In this document: piece by piece, positions 1 through 12,516 of the stretch | Layout: every line of letters starts with the position of its first letter | How positions within the stretch are numbered: position 1 is the first letter of the stretch | Source of the DNA: Persicaria tinctoria | Lineage: Eukaryota; Streptophyta; Magnoliopsida; Caryophyllales; Polygonaceae | Direction of reading: 5' to 3' | Length of the DNA: 64,000 nucleotides | Assembly (NCBI GenBank): GCA_037127255.1 | Contig: JBANSL010000009.1 | Location: 1,918,001 to 1,982,000, forward strand | Translations under genes and position numbers: made by a program | Notes under the pieces: generated by a model | Told to the model about the DNA's origin: nothing | The model's input: the letters and a program-made list of their open reading frames with translations, nothing else | The model's database searches: none

Positions 1-820
1 TATGATTTTGATATGTTGTTGAGATGCACATTATAACCTTTATTGTGATTTGGAGATGCTTGATGTGACCTTGTGGCACTGTGTGGGTACATGGTTGAGA
101 CTTGTCGTATGATGTGTTGGTTGGAGATTGGTTGGTTTAAGCTGTTATGCATTGTTATGGCGTATGAATCTTGCTTGAATGGATATTGATGGATTGATTT
201 GATTCTGGAAACTAGGAAGAGAATATGGGATTAGCCCTTAGAGGTGGATGATTCCACCTCTCAGCTTCTGAATTTGATTGATTGATATGCGGGAAACTGA
301 TTGGGTTTTTGTGGATTTTGAGGAAATCTTGATTTGAAAGGGCTTGACTTGTTTTTGAAGATTCTGAGCGTTTTTTTTTTAATATGATCAATTTGGATGA
401 ACCCTGTTGAGAATTTCAACGATTTGAGACCAATCTTTTCCAATTGCGGAATCTCTTTTTGAAAATTTTCACACCCGGGCTTATATTATAACGCCTCACG
501 AAGTCGATACAAGCATTTTATAGGGGCGTATATAGAATGCTTGATAAGACCTAGTAGAGACGCTATGATTGTTTTTCGAGTTATGATGTGACCGAAAGGT
601 CGGGGTAAGTGTGTGATAAGGGCCCATATCACATACTTGCTACGACCAATTGAGAATGTTATGATCACGTCAAGGGTACTGTGAGGATATCATACGGGCC
701 CCTATGAGATGCTTACAAAATCAATGGCATGATCCTTGGACTCACCAATTTAAAACTTCATCCACATGTTTTAGAGTGATTTTTGTCTCGGGGGCGAGAC
801 TTGTTTTTAGAGGTGGATGA
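1..820 (+). other. Non-coding 3' part of a probable LTR retrotransposon
   Basis: No credible coding region is visible here; the short open frames have no recognisable domain. The stretch ends in a purine-rich tract (AGAGGTGGATGA, 809-820) directly before TGTAAAGACCGGG. That is the arrangement expected of a polypurine tract followed by a 3' LTR. The same short tract also occurs near 241-250. I read the stretch as the 3' untranslated internal region of a Ty3/gypsy-type element whose body lies left of the window. This rests only on the tract and the following LTR-like segment. Confidence 0.35.
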
Positions 821-3800
821 TGTAAAGACCGGGAAATTTTATAATATTAAATTATTACAATAATGATTTATAATCATCTCGCTCTCTATGATTCGGGAAG
901 TTTTGAAAATATCTGTCATCGAGCAATGTATTTTATTTAAAATCATTCGAAGTAAATTCCGACATAATTCTAAATTGGATTTTCGGATGGATTTTATTCC
1001 GCTTGTATGTTTCGAGGTTGGGAAAAATTACTTATTAAAAGTTTATTAATTTGTTTGGATTCGGAATTTCGATTTTAAACGAGTCGGGGTAACGTCGAGA
1101 GAGCGGATTCTGATATTCGCTTTTGGAAAATTTTGGGTTGGGATATGTGGCACCATTTTACTGCTTTTCTCCTCCATCCTTACTTCAAAATCGAAAGCAG
1201 CTGGCACTGCCCCCTTCTGAATCCCTACAGTAGCCTCATCACCTCCTTTTAGTTGAAATTGGACCACTTTTGATCCCCTTCCTCGGATGAACAGACACCA
1301 AAACAATTATAGTTTGTCCTCTTGCCTGTAAAATGAACATCAACACGCCAAAACCTCTTCTTTTTCTTCCTTTCTTCCACCCATTCCTTATTCAGATCAA
1401 TTTCCCATTTCTTTGAAAACTCCATCAAACAAACCTGCATCTCTCTCTCCCTCCTTCACGTTCACAAAGCCACAGTCCAATTCTTTGTTCTCTGCCTTCA
1501 CTGGCCATAGTAGCTCCAAACGCCACCACACCACCACGCATCAGCCACCGCCTCACCCTGCTCCTCCTTTTTGTTGAAGCCCAGCAACCGAGCCGAGGTC
1601 CCGCGCTCCCCCCTCTGAGCAGCTCCTCCGCCTGTGACCGAGCAGCAGCAGCAGGCGATACGAGCTCCACCCTCCTCTCCATTTTTCCCGTTATCGCTGC
1701 GCAAGGTCGCTTTTATGTTCTTGTTTCCGATTTCGATTATTTACCTCGTAAAAGAGTGCCTTTCACTTACTCTTCTCTCGTCCAATGTCCAAACAAGGAG
1801 TTTCCATCATCGGCACAGCCGGATTGAACGAATTGCGAGTCTCCGGCGAAGATTTCTGGCGAACCTTCGAAAATCCCGGTGAGCATCTTTCTTTTCCCCT
1901 CCTTGATTCGGTTTCAGATCCCTGGTTGTCTTCTGGGTTGAGGTCGGTCGGAAAGGTTGAGGGTGATCGGGTTGAGAGTCTCCGGCGAGCCTGATTCCTC
2001 TTCTTTCCGTTCGTTTCCGTCGCGTCTGTGCTCAGTTCAGAGGAAGAGGATGATCCCTCTTACTTCTCTTTGGGCCATCGGGTTGGGCTTAACCCGGATT
2101 CTATCTTTCGGGTTATATCATTTTCTTCAGGGTTTGGTTTGGGTTTCAGGAATGGGCCGGGTTCCTCCTCTTTTCGGTGGGCCTATTTTCTGGGCCTTCA
2201 TTCGAATTCCCCCTCAAGAATTGAGAGTTGGGCCGGACCCATTTTCTTTTCCTGGGTTATTTGGGGTTTTGTTACTTGTTAATTGTTGTTGTTTTATTGT
2301 TAAGTTATGTTATTATATATGATGACTTATGTTAGTTATTAGTTTAATATGATTATTAAATATTATTCTGGGTATTTAATATCTAATATTTTCTGTAAAT
2401 AAATTATGAGTGTTATAAATTGTTTGGAATATGTTATTATGTGTTGTATAAAAGTGTGATTTTAGAAATTGTGAAGGGATTTGTTGGTTCCGATTTATAA
2501 ATGAAGATTATTAAAAATGGATTTATTTTGAAAATGTTTATCAATTACTTGAAATATTAAAGTCAAGGTTTGAAATAAAATGTCGGGATTATTTCTATAG
2601 TATGATTTTGAGGTGTTGGTTTTGAGGTTTAAATGTTTAATGTCGGGATTCTTTGTCTTGGTTTGATGATATTGGTTTTGATAAGGAAGTTTAGAAATAT
2701 GGTTGATACGATTTATTCAATGGGTTTGATTGGAAGTAAATGATTTTGGTTGATGATTGATCGTATCGGAAAGGTTTTGGAAAATGGTTTTACTATCGAT
2801 TGGTTTTGCGGATATTGAGAACTTGGGTCTCGTGTGTATGAATGTTAGTCCGGTGACTTATGAAAATGACTTTATGATAGGTGTGTATTGCTTTTGGATT
2901 GCTTTGGACTTACATTAGGGCCCTTGCTTGTATTATCCTGCTGTTCTGCATCTCCAGGTAAGTCTCTTCGGAGCTTACTCAGATTGAATAGAGCTATTCC
3001 CTGCTTTAGGTGCATGATATACTAGGTGCTTGCGTTCATGATCAGCATGCCATGTAGTACCATGCTAGGTTGCATCGATCGTTGAGCATTCTATTTCTTT
3101 ATGTGTATGTAAACAGAACGGCCGTTATCTGTGAAGTAACTAGAGTCATTGCTTGGGTTATAGGATGACCTAGTCTCATCGGGTCCCGTCCTGAGTCAAT
3201 CGAGTCATGAACTTCCTTATATTATGAGATGCATGCGGGCTTTATTGTGGATACGGGTTGGGCATGCATGCCACTCGATGATAATGGAATGCATTCACGA
3301 GCTGGCCAGTCTCCGCCCTATCGGAAGGGGGTGGAGGTAGGAGAGGGATATACCACTTGGTATTCTGTGCTAAGGCCTTATTATTATTATGCACTTGATC
3401 TTAGGAGCATGTTAGTGTGTTAATATCCCGCAATGCACCTAGAAGCATCTTTATTAGGTATAGCGTATATGTGTGCTTATGGTTGGGATGCAGAGCTAAA
3501 GTGGGCATCGATCTGATCCCGCCCCATATCAATTTTTTTAGGTATCCGTTGTGCTTACTACTATTGATGCTGATTTGAGTCCATGACCGCTGGGTCTAAC
3601 ATGACGGAAAGAGAGAGTTGAGATTCCAACATCACCAATTTAATTACGGCTCGAATTTGAATGGTTGATCATATTTTGACCCGGCTCTACCGTGACACTT
3701 GTATCTTTACTTTACTTCCGCTTTACTTTCGTTTGAAATGGATTCTGCGACATAGTCTTAGGACAGGTTAAGGGTACCCAACGGCCCTTCGAGGTTTTTA

Positions 3801-3933
3801 GGGTTTGAAATCCCTCTTTCTACTACTCTTACAATGAGTTTGAAACCTCGACCCGTACCTGGATTGCAAGATCCGAACAAGGGGTTTTATCCCTTGAAAC
3901 GTAACCCGGAAATCATAATTTTGGGCCGTTATA
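821..3933 (+). mobile_element. Probable long LTR of a Ty3/gypsy-type retrotransposon
   Basis: The segment starts with TGTAAAGACCGGGAAATTTT immediately after a purine tract and ends near 3930 with TTTTGGGCCGTTATA, which looks like a mutated ...CA end. Length is about 3.1 kb, in the range of long gypsy LTRs. The middle is C/T-rich with short non-homologous open frames (1.4-2.3 kb), and there is no domain-bearing gene. Only one copy lies in the window, so the LTR reading cannot be confirmed by pairing and the lineage is not assigned. Alternatives are a solo LTR or an unrelated non-coding repeat. Confidence 0.45.
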
Positions 3934-4275
3934 ATCTATCGGTTCATCGCTTCGGGGATGAGATTCGACATCTATAAAATAATAGAAAAAATATAAAGTG
4001 TACTATTTATAATATATACATTTGCATGATGAAAATATTCAATCGTCAATTGGCAATTGGCAATTGCCGTATAATGTAGTATATGGTTTAATTAAAAATA
4101 AATAAAGTCCGATTTGAGGAAAAAAAAAAATGTTCATATTAAACCTTTGCATGTATGAATGTAATCAATCGATTGCCTAATCAGATTTGATAATTGCCGA
4201 TGTAATCCGATTTGTTAATTGTCAAACGGCGATAGATACGAATCGAAATTATAAATATAACGTATTAAAAAAAAC

Positions 4276-4615
4276 ATCCACTTCGGGGGATACGACAAAT
4301 TAATCCAAACGCTTTAGGGATTGAAAAATTAGTTTATCCGCTTCAGGGGATATTATAAATCTGATTAATTCAACACTTCGGGATTGAAATTAATTTATAA
4401 CCACTTAGGGGATATGAAAATAAATTTGATTAATTCAACGCTTTAGGATTGAAATTAATTTATATCCACTTAGCGATATGAAAAATTCAATCACTTCAGG
4501 GATTGAGATTAGTTTAATTACCCGCTTCAGACGATATTACAAATTTGATTCATTCAACGACTCCAGGAATTGAAATAACGTACATATGCGTATCCACTTC
4601 GGGGGATTACGATAT
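4276..4615. repeat. Degenerate tandem repeat, about 60-65 bp unit
   Basis: A motif of the type ATCCACTTCGGGGGATA recurs at about 4276, 4336, 4399, 4464, 4519 and 4592. Between copies lies a partner phrase of the type TTCAACGCTTTAGGGATTGA. Spacing drifts between 55 and 73 bp and copies differ at many positions, so this is an old minisatellite. No coding potential is seen. It lies between the gypsy-like LTR and the giant MULE. Confidence 0.6.
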
Positions 4616-4746
4616 ACATCAAATGTAAAACAAGAAATTATCCAAAAACGAAAGACAAATAATACATATGCACATATACACCTAAATCTCATGATGTAAT
4701 TATGGTATGTACGCACCAAATTGAAAATCTTGTGAATTGCGAATGA

Positions 4747-4775
4747 GAAAATTTGTGCCGCAGGCACAAATTTTC
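4747..4775. repeat. Perfect 13-bp hairpin with GTGCC/GGCAC core
   Basis: The arms GAAAATTTGTGCC (4747-4759) and GGCACAAATTTTC (4763-4775) are exact reverse complements around a GCA loop. It sits about 14 bases outside the first copy of the left MULE end. A structurally matching hairpin with the same core lies at 29463-29491, near the right end. No CTAG follows it, so it is not an ordinary Helitron 3' end. Function is unknown. Confidence 0.8.
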
Positions 4776-4788
4776 AACCTAATATCAG

Positions 4789-4884
4789 TTCCGTCCAACC
4801 TTTTGTAAAATTTACAAAAGTGTCCACTTTAATACTTTCCGTCCAACCTTTTGTAAAATTTACAAAAGTGTCCACTTTAATACT
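4789..4884. repeat. 48-bp tandem duplication at the left MULE end
   Basis: Two almost identical 48-bp copies (4789-4836 and 4837-4884) each contain TTCCGTCCAACC followed by an odd palindrome, CTTTTGTAAA-A-TTTACAAAAG, and GTGTCCAC. The TTTACAAAA.TGTCC part resembles the inward-reading sequence at the right end near 29.93 kb. Duplicated terminal sequence is plausible for a MULE transposase-binding end, but that role is inferred. Confidence 0.8.
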
Positions 4885-5055
4885 TTCCGTTGGCTTTTTG
4901 ACGTTTTTACCCCTCCATCGTCTTTTAAGTTCTTCGTCCTCAACCCAGCGGAAACTGCCCGGCGATCGTCCGCTGTGTGATTCCTGTCAAATTTCGACTG
5001 AATCTCCTTCAAAAGAGTGTTTATTGCGGTCGATTATTGCACTTTCTTATCGAAA

Positions 5056-8000
5056 ATGGCGGAAATCTCTGGTAGTCCAGGTGGTGAGTCTGCTTGAACG
5101 TTTCCCTGTTGGTTAGGGTTTGTTTTTATGCGGTTTATGTAGCTTTTTGTTAGACTTTTGACGGATTTTTGGGTGGTCTAGTGTTGGTTGGTGCCGTGAT
5201 AGCAAATGCTGGAGTGTTGTTCTTGTTTTTAGTATCAAATATGCGATTTCTACTGAACAATTCTACATGCTCCTATCGTTTTTCCTCTTCTGATATCTAT
5301 GTTTTCGTGGTTGTCAGGTTCACTTACTGATTTAGTGAGATACAGAAGGCAATTTGATGTGAGTGTTTTTTTTTTATCTTTTTATCCTGTCTGTTTACAT
5401 AGTGCTGTTTACTTATGTTGATATGCATTTATTTTTGACATTTTTGCTTGTTTTTAAACAGAACATTTCTTATTGTATTCCTTTGGATGAGTGATTCCAT
5501 TCTAGATTAAACAGATACTCTTATCCTGAAGTTTGTGAACTCATCAAAAGTCATCTGTCGGATAAACACTATGAGATATTGTGCAATAGTTGTGTTGGGC
5601 GGGTGCTGACACAGGGAACCAATATGGTTTTTAACTTTCAGCTCATGCATCAGACTATGCTGCGTCGAGTTCCAACAAAAAAGAAGATGGAGTTGTGGTT
5701 TAAGGTTGATGGAGTTTTGGCTCGGTTTTCTCTTGCTGAATTCCATGTTATTACTGGTCTTCCTTGTGAAGCTAATGATTGCAGACCACCCAAACACGTG
5801 TCTTCCCTTGATTTTTTGGGGGAGAAGAAATGCTCTTATAAGGAGCTAGTACAGTGTTTTAAATCTGAGTGTAAATCCTCAGAGAAGAAGTTGATTATGG
5901 CTAAGCTGCTTATTATTGAAAAGGTCCTATTGTTTAGGAGATCAGAGTTTGTCAGTGAAGAAAATTTATCCCTTGCTTGTGCTGAGAATGAGTTTGAAAT
6001 TTACCCCTGGGGGAGAGCTTCATACACGAAGTTGGTTACGACATTAAAGAATATAGATCTGGCTTATCGTCAACATGGCAGACGTTGTTATGATATATAT
6101 GGGTATAATCTTGCTTTCCAGGTAGTCTTTAATGTTGCATATTTATTGCTTGTTATCCATTTTGAAGTGTGTCATCATATTTATTGCTTGTTATCATATC
6201 TTACTCTTCTGGCTGAATAATTCAAATACTTTATGTTTTTTTGCAACAGTCATGGATTATAGAAGCCTTTCCATCAATAGCTGCAAAATTTGATTGTAAT
6301 TTCAAAATGATTGTTAGAGATCCATCCTCTTTGCACTGGGAATGTAAGATGAAACACGTATATGATAGTGCTTCTGCACTTTTTGATGACGAGCTGGTAA
6401 GTTTATGAGATATGTTTTGTAGTTGTTAGTGAATTTATTTAATATCTGTTTTAGGCTCCATTTTGATGATGAGCTGGTAAGTGTATGAGCTGGTAAGTCT
6501 ATGAATCAAATTACTACATAAGTGTCAATATATTTTGATTTAGATCACATGTCAGCAGAGTATTAGATTGTCATTTAAATATAGTTGCATAAGGAAGGTT
6601 TGTATCTGCATAGTCATTTAAATATTATTGCATACCATATAATTCCACTTTATCATTAAAAGTTAGTAGGTGCATATCTTTTATTTGGCTTAGTCATTTT
6701 ATGTCAACAGTCCCAAAGTTTTGCATAAATATTAAAGGTTATTAGCATATTTGTTGTTTTGTTGTAAATATTCGTGCTTTTAATCATATATTTTCTCTAT
6801 TTTTTTGTAGGCACCATTTTTCCCTCTTTATGGTGAATTTGCAAGAACACCAGGGATGGATTATATTGAAGAAGTTGCTGATGAAAGAGTTGATGACATT
6901 GCTCAACCTGTCTTCCCCAAGCTGGATGGTCATTTGTATGAAAGTTATCGATTGCGTACAAATGCGTATAATGACAGGTTCGTACGCAATGATGCCTTAG
7001 CTGTTGTCGTTGGGAATGACGCCGTCAATTTGGTCAACAAACAGGATGTTGTAAATGATTCTGCTTTAGATGTTGCTGTTGGGAATGATGGATTCAATTC
7101 GGAGGTAAAACTTGATGTTGTTCATAAAGGAAAGAAGATGACATCCTTGAGAAGGGGTCGCTCTGCAGGTACCTTTCATTCCTCTCCTCTTTTGGCTTTA
7201 GAAGATAAGAAATCAAAGAAGAGGAAAGCCAGTAATAAGCGGATGACGAAAGAGTCAGGTAAGAAGGTTCGGCTTCTAGATGCTGAGACAGATGTGCTAG
7301 TCAAAGAGTCTGTTATACATGTTGTTGCTGGTGACAAGGCTTATCCAGTGATTGAGTGGCAGAAGCTTGTACCTGCGAAGATTGTTTATCACCGTGTGAA
7401 CAAGAGGAAGACAGGTGACAAAGAGCCTAGGAATGTATTTTATTCAGAATGTGCTGAGAAGTCTGTATCTTTGTAAGTTGCTTCAACTGCAGATATGTTG
7501 GCCCCTGATGGACTGTCTAATGAAAAGGGTGATGTGTTTTGTTCTGATCGTGATATTGGTGGGGTACGTGACGATGCTGTTGACTCTGTAAATAGGGGTG
7601 CTCTTGATGATGACTGTGGGGGAACCCATTCTGCTGAGTCCACTGGGTCAACTGTGTCTCCTATTGGGTCTCCTCATGCCTATGTTAATTCATCTGGTCC
7701 AGAGATTCAAGACATACCTTTGGGAGTAGATTCTGGGAAAAAAACACCTGGTGTTTGTGTTAATGATCCGATTGATGCTTCAATTCCTGGAGTTGACACC
7801 TATTGCCATGTCCTTGGAAATGGGTGTGGTGTGGGGTTGTCGTCCCCCAAAAAGGGTGAAATCCGGGATGAAATGGGTGATGTTCCTTTTAGATTTGATG
7901 CTAATGCTCCCGCCCCTGTTATTGATAGTTCATCTCAGGTGGTGCAAGAAATTTTTAAGCGTCTTGATAAGCTAGAACAGTTGCCTGAATGTTTAAATGA

Positions 8001-11000
8001 GTTGGCTGCCAGGGTGGGGGAGAAGCTAGATGGGATTATTAACATGTTTTCTGTCATTGGGGAGAAGTTCACTTCCCTTGAGAATAAGGTTACAACGCAT
8101 GCATGTACAGTTGATGTCTCCCAGCCAGTGCATTCCATACCTAATAATGATGCTGGTACAACAGGTAATGACGGAGTTTTCTCTGATATACTTGCTGATT
8201 TGCCTGTTGCTCACGGAATTGTTTCCGATTTCAATAGAGGAGATGAAGTAGGTATTCCAAATGTTGATCTAAATTTACCATCTAATGAAATGTCATCTGA
8301 GTTTGGTGTAATACCCGAAGATGACATTGAAGGCAAGCGTCGCATTGACGTTGATGATCTGAATGATGTTCGCCCCGAAGTTGATGGGGAAAATTCTGAT
8401 GTGAAAGAACTGAAAGTAGTCATTGGGGATGCAGGCCCTATGTCTGTTGATATCATTCCAACAGAAGGCGACTTTGGCGGGTGGCATTGTACTAACAGTG
8501 ATCCACAGTGGTTACAAGTTGCATGTCCTGCTGCTGAATATGATGGTTTACGTTTTGATACGGAGGATTCGATTAACCCTTGTGTTTGAGGTGATAAAGA
8601 TGGTGATGTTATTACATTAATTGGATCAGAAGGTTGTGCTATGAATCCTTGCCTGGATGAATCTGATGTTGTATGTCCTCCATCTACTATTGTTGATGTT
8701 AAGTTGGTACCCTTTTCAATCAATTTTGCGGGCGATGTAGATAAAAACAATGGTGACATCTCTCTACTGGGGGGGGTGTTGGAGATGCAAATAGTGTCCC
8801 TGCTGCTGACATCCATACTGATGATGACATTTCATTGGGGGATGTCGTAGGTTGTCAAGTTTATTCCACTGAGCAGGAATCTTATGCCGTTCATACTTGC
8901 TTTGATTTGAAGGGGAGTGGTGAAGCTGGGGATTTGAATGAAGATCAGCAAGAAGATGTTTCTGTGAATAATGTGAAGGTAGTTGTTGAGGATGAAGGTG
9001 GGATGGATGTTGATCGGAGGCAACTGAAAGGTGGATTTATTGATGCTGATCGTCATCAAGGGGATGCACTGAATGATGCTCAGAATTAAGATTCTGATGT
9101 AAAGGAAGTGAAGGGAGTCAGTGAGGATGCCGGGGGCATGAATGTTGATGTGAAGCCAAATGAAGATGGACTTATTGATGCACATCGCCCTCAAGGGGAT
9201 GCACAGAATGAAGCTCATCATGAAGAGTCTAATGTCAAGGAAGCAAAGGTAGGTAGTGAGGATGTCTGCGGCACTACGGTTGATGTGAAGCCAATTGAAA
9301 GTGGGATTATTGATGCACAACGCCCTCAAGGGAATGCGCAGTGCTTAACAATTGTGTGCGTTGACACCCAGATGTCATCAGATTTTAATGTGTTGTCTGA
9401 GGCTGACATCCATAGCAAATGCAGTGATGAAGTTGTTGAGTTGAATGCTACTGAGACTGAGTTTGATGTCAAAATTCCTGATGTGAAGGAACGAAGTGAA
9501 TATATTGAGACTGAACATGAAGTGGGAGGCTCTGATATGCATGATTCAATTAATGGGTGTACGGGAGGTGATGAAAAGGATGACGATATCACACTAATGG
9601 GATTTGAAGGTGTTAATACAAAGTTGCAATCAGATGATTCTAATGTTCTGCGCCCGCCCTGTAAAGTTGTTGCTCTTGAAATGGACCCCCCATCAAAAAA
9701 TGTTCAAGTTGATGTTGAGAATGTTGATGACATGGGTTCTGATGCTGTATATTCACATCGAAAGGATTCAACGTTTGCTGGTGACGTGCACAATGTAATA
9801 GTTGGTCATGTAAATGCAGTTTGTAATGATGTTAAATGCAGCGCAAATGCTTGTGATTTGTCATCCTCTCCATCTATTGTCATCAGTGAGGTTCTTTTGT
9901 CATTAAAAGATGTTGTTGAGGGTGGTCTGTGTGATGTGAAGGATATGGTCGTTGGCGAGGCAGATGGGGTTGGTAAGCCTTCTGACATCTCTTCCACGGA
10001 AGTCGGCGATGCTTCTGTAAAGGGTCCTGCTTCTTCTATTTCGTGTGTATCAGACAGTCTTGTTATAGTTCTAGACAATTATGTTCCATCAAGCTCTGTT
10101 GATTGGGATTCATATGTAAAGGATTCTACTATATTAAGTGACATTGAAAAATTAAAGCAAGCCAAGACCATTCCTATGGATAGTAGCTTTTTATTCAGCC
10201 CTCGTGTAGAAGAAAACGAAAAGAAATTGGCACAGTACAATGCCAAGAAGTCATTCATCAGCCGCGAGGATCACAAGTTTATGTATTCCATTATGAAGAG
10301 CAAACGGTATTTTATTTTTGCTATATTATTCAATTACCTCTATATTATTATGCTTTTATTATTTATTACTCTCTCTATGATGATTGTAAAGTTTTATGCG
10401 TATTGTATATTCCTTCTCAGGGATTTTTCTATTTGTACTCCTTCTGGACGGTTTGGGAAATCATTTTTCCATAACATCATAAGCAGGGGCAAGTGGTTGG
10501 ATTCAGAGGTAAGAACTGCTGACATCAACGAAATATGGGGATGCTTTCCCTTTTAATATGCTTGACAGTAGTTTCTTTTTACAGAATCTTGAAGCAGCCT
10601 TCTATTATATAAGGAAGCGAATTTCTGAAGAAGCGGACAAGTATAAAGATTGTGTTGTGGTGGATTGGCTTTTTGCCGTTAAGTACTGGCCTTCATGTGC
10701 TTCAGATTTTGTAGAAGATGATGATGTTGACAAATCTATTGAGGCTTATTTCACCGGCAATTGCCCTGACACGTATCCTAAAGCTTGGGCGTCAGCAAAG
10801 AAGATTTATACACCTTTCAATATCCACAACTTGCATTGGGTAGCCTTGGAGATACTCATTGATGAAAAGGTTATAAATGTGTATGATTGCAACGTTACTG
10901 GACTTGCTGCTGGGTTACCTGACCAATATCTGCAACCTATTACTAAGTGGCTTCCAATCCATTTGGTGAAAGCTGGTGTGTACGAAAATTTCACCTCATA

Positions 11001-11289
11001 CCCCTTCAAGTTAATCAAGGTGTTTGGTTTACTTCATGATCGGTCTTCGTACGTGTTCTTCCTGTCTTGACATTTTTTTTTTTTATCATATATTACACTT
11101 TTTCACCTGGTTATTTTCCCTTTATTGTGTTTGAATTGTAGGTCTGCTTGTGGGGTGTTTGTAGTAAAAGCAATTGAAGCGCTTATTTTTGGGGGAGATG
11201 TGAAGGCAATCACAAATGAAGATCTCTTTCGATATCGAGAACTTATGTGCGTAGATTTGATAAAGGAGCGATGGAGCTTTATAATGTAA
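5056..11289 (+). pseudogene. DUF1985 / Ulp1-type SUMO-protease-like gene of the MULE (broken)
   Basis: Ulp1-family cysteine proteases remove SUMO-like modifiers; plant MULEs can carry such genes. Tentative 5' exons start at ATG 5056 (5056-5083, 5319-5358). Clearer exons are about 5506-6121, 6250-6396, 6811-10306, 10421-10508, 10585-11048 and 11142-11289, all with GT-AG borders. The 5506-6396 exons give a DUF1985-type domain (EFHVITGLPC motif). The long exon is acidic and repetitive. The C-terminal exons form the Ulp1 domain: His codon 10834-10836 (HWVALEI), Asp 10885-10887 (VYDCN), Cys 11149-11151 (SACGVF). Lesions in the long exon: in-frame TAA 7474-7476, TGA 8587-8589, a frameshift at the G8 run around 8769-8776, and TAA 9087-9089. 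The phase of the first exons does not join cleanly to 5506. The catalytic region is conserved while the acidic spacer is broken, so the copy is probably inactive or partly misassembled. Confidence 0.75.
8960..9350 (+). repeat. Coding tandem repeat, 135 bp (45 residues), three copies
   Basis: Within the acidic exon of the Ulp1-like gene, units beginning around the VKV/VKE phrase are spaced exactly 135 bp apart (anchor codons at 8973, 9108 and 9243). Each unit carries phrases such as EDAGGMNVDV and IDAHRPQGDAQ. The exact multiple of three shows expansion while the frame was coding. The TAA at 9087-9089 lies in the linker where a sister unit has Glu, which fits a GAA to TAA change. Confidence 0.8.
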
Positions 11290-12516
11290 ATATGTATTGT
11301 CATTAGACATATATTAGCTGTGTTGTCAACTTTGTATTTTCATGCAAGATTCTGTATTTTGGGGAGTTTATTTTCAAACAGCAGTCAATTTGTTATAATT
11401 ATTAGAGACATCACATTGCAATTACCCATTGGAGATTGGTATGTTAATATATTAGATTTAGCTAACTGTCTCTATGTCATCAGCGTCAATTTATGCATAT
11501 TTTAATATTATATCTGCATATTAGTCAAATGTAGTTGCATATCAGTAACATAATGTTGCATATTTAGAACAACCTGTTGCTATACTATTTTCGTTCGTTG
11601 ATATAGACAAAGCAAGGCCTTGCCATCCATAGTCATTACAAGTTAGGACCATACCATCTCATTGCATTTTAGCATCAAAAATAACTTATCTAATACCTTA
11701 TATGTGTTGTAGTTGTTATACATATCACATGTCAGCAGTGAATTAGATTTTTATATTTTTTCAATCCATTTAAAGATGGGAAACAAAATTTTTGATGTGT
11801 ATCATCATTAGAATCTTTTAGGCCATAACCCATGCATTTAAGCATTAAAAATCAGTAACTTGCTATGTTAGATGTAGCAATGTCTGTATATGTCATCAGC
11901 ATCAACGTATGCATATTTTAATCTTAATTTTGCATATCAGTCATATGGGGTTGCATATTATAATCTTATTTTAATCTTACCTTTAATCTGGGTGCCTGGG
12001 CAAAACCCACATTACCCGGGAGATCCCCGTGTTTTTTGGGTTCCGGTCGAAAGAAATTTCCGAGTCCCAATTTTTGCTTCAAATCCCAAAAACTTTCGTT
12101 CGGTCGCGTCTGGTTTTCGTGTCGGATTATGTTTTGATATATCTAATAGTAGGTCATTTGGTATAATTCTTAGTAATGTTATTGGGCTTCATCCTAATTT
12201 GTAAAACGAAAGCCCGGTCCGGCCCACAATCATCATATATACCAATTCACCCCCCTGGCATTTCATCTCCCTCCAGTTTGCCCTTTATTACGGTTGTCAG
12301 AGATTGTTCTTCATCCACACTCCACAGGCATTTGTTGTTCCGGCCGAGTAGCCTTCATCCACAGGCGTTTGTGTTAGTCTTCTTCTTCTTCATAAAGGTG
12401 TTAGATTGTAGTTGTCTTTTCTGTTCTGGTTTTGTATTTTATTTTTTTGAGTTAAAGTGATCCGATTATAAAGTTATTGTCTTTTGATTGTTTCTTTTGT
12501 AGGGTTTTCTTAGTCA
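11290..12516. other. Spacer with MULE motifs and RING-gene promoter/5' leader
   Basis: The first part (to about 11.97 kb) carries the TGCATATCAG and ATGTCAGCAG type motifs typical of the whole element. About 11.99-12.15 kb is a GC-richer stretch rich in GGGT/CCCG words that I do not recognise. From 12.2 kb there are promoter-like features: a GGCCCA word near 12220, CATATATACC near 12233, then a C/T-rich leader. A likely 5'-UTR intron runs from about 12398 (GGTGTTAG) to 12503 (TTTTGTAG), just ahead of the ATG at 12517. Confidence 0.45.

Noticed and set aside
1957..2322. Long plus-strand open frame of 121 codons
   Set aside because: It is low-complexity, hydrophobic/Gly-rich, lies inside the probable LTR, and has no recognisable domain or promoter.
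8211..8816. Minus-strand 201-codon open frame
   Set aside because: It is the antisense shadow of the acidic GAT-rich exon of the Ulp1-like gene; Ser/Pro-rich composition follows from that.
8832..9329. Minus-strand 165-codon repetitive open frame
   Set aside because: It mirrors the 135-bp coding repeats of the plus-strand gene.
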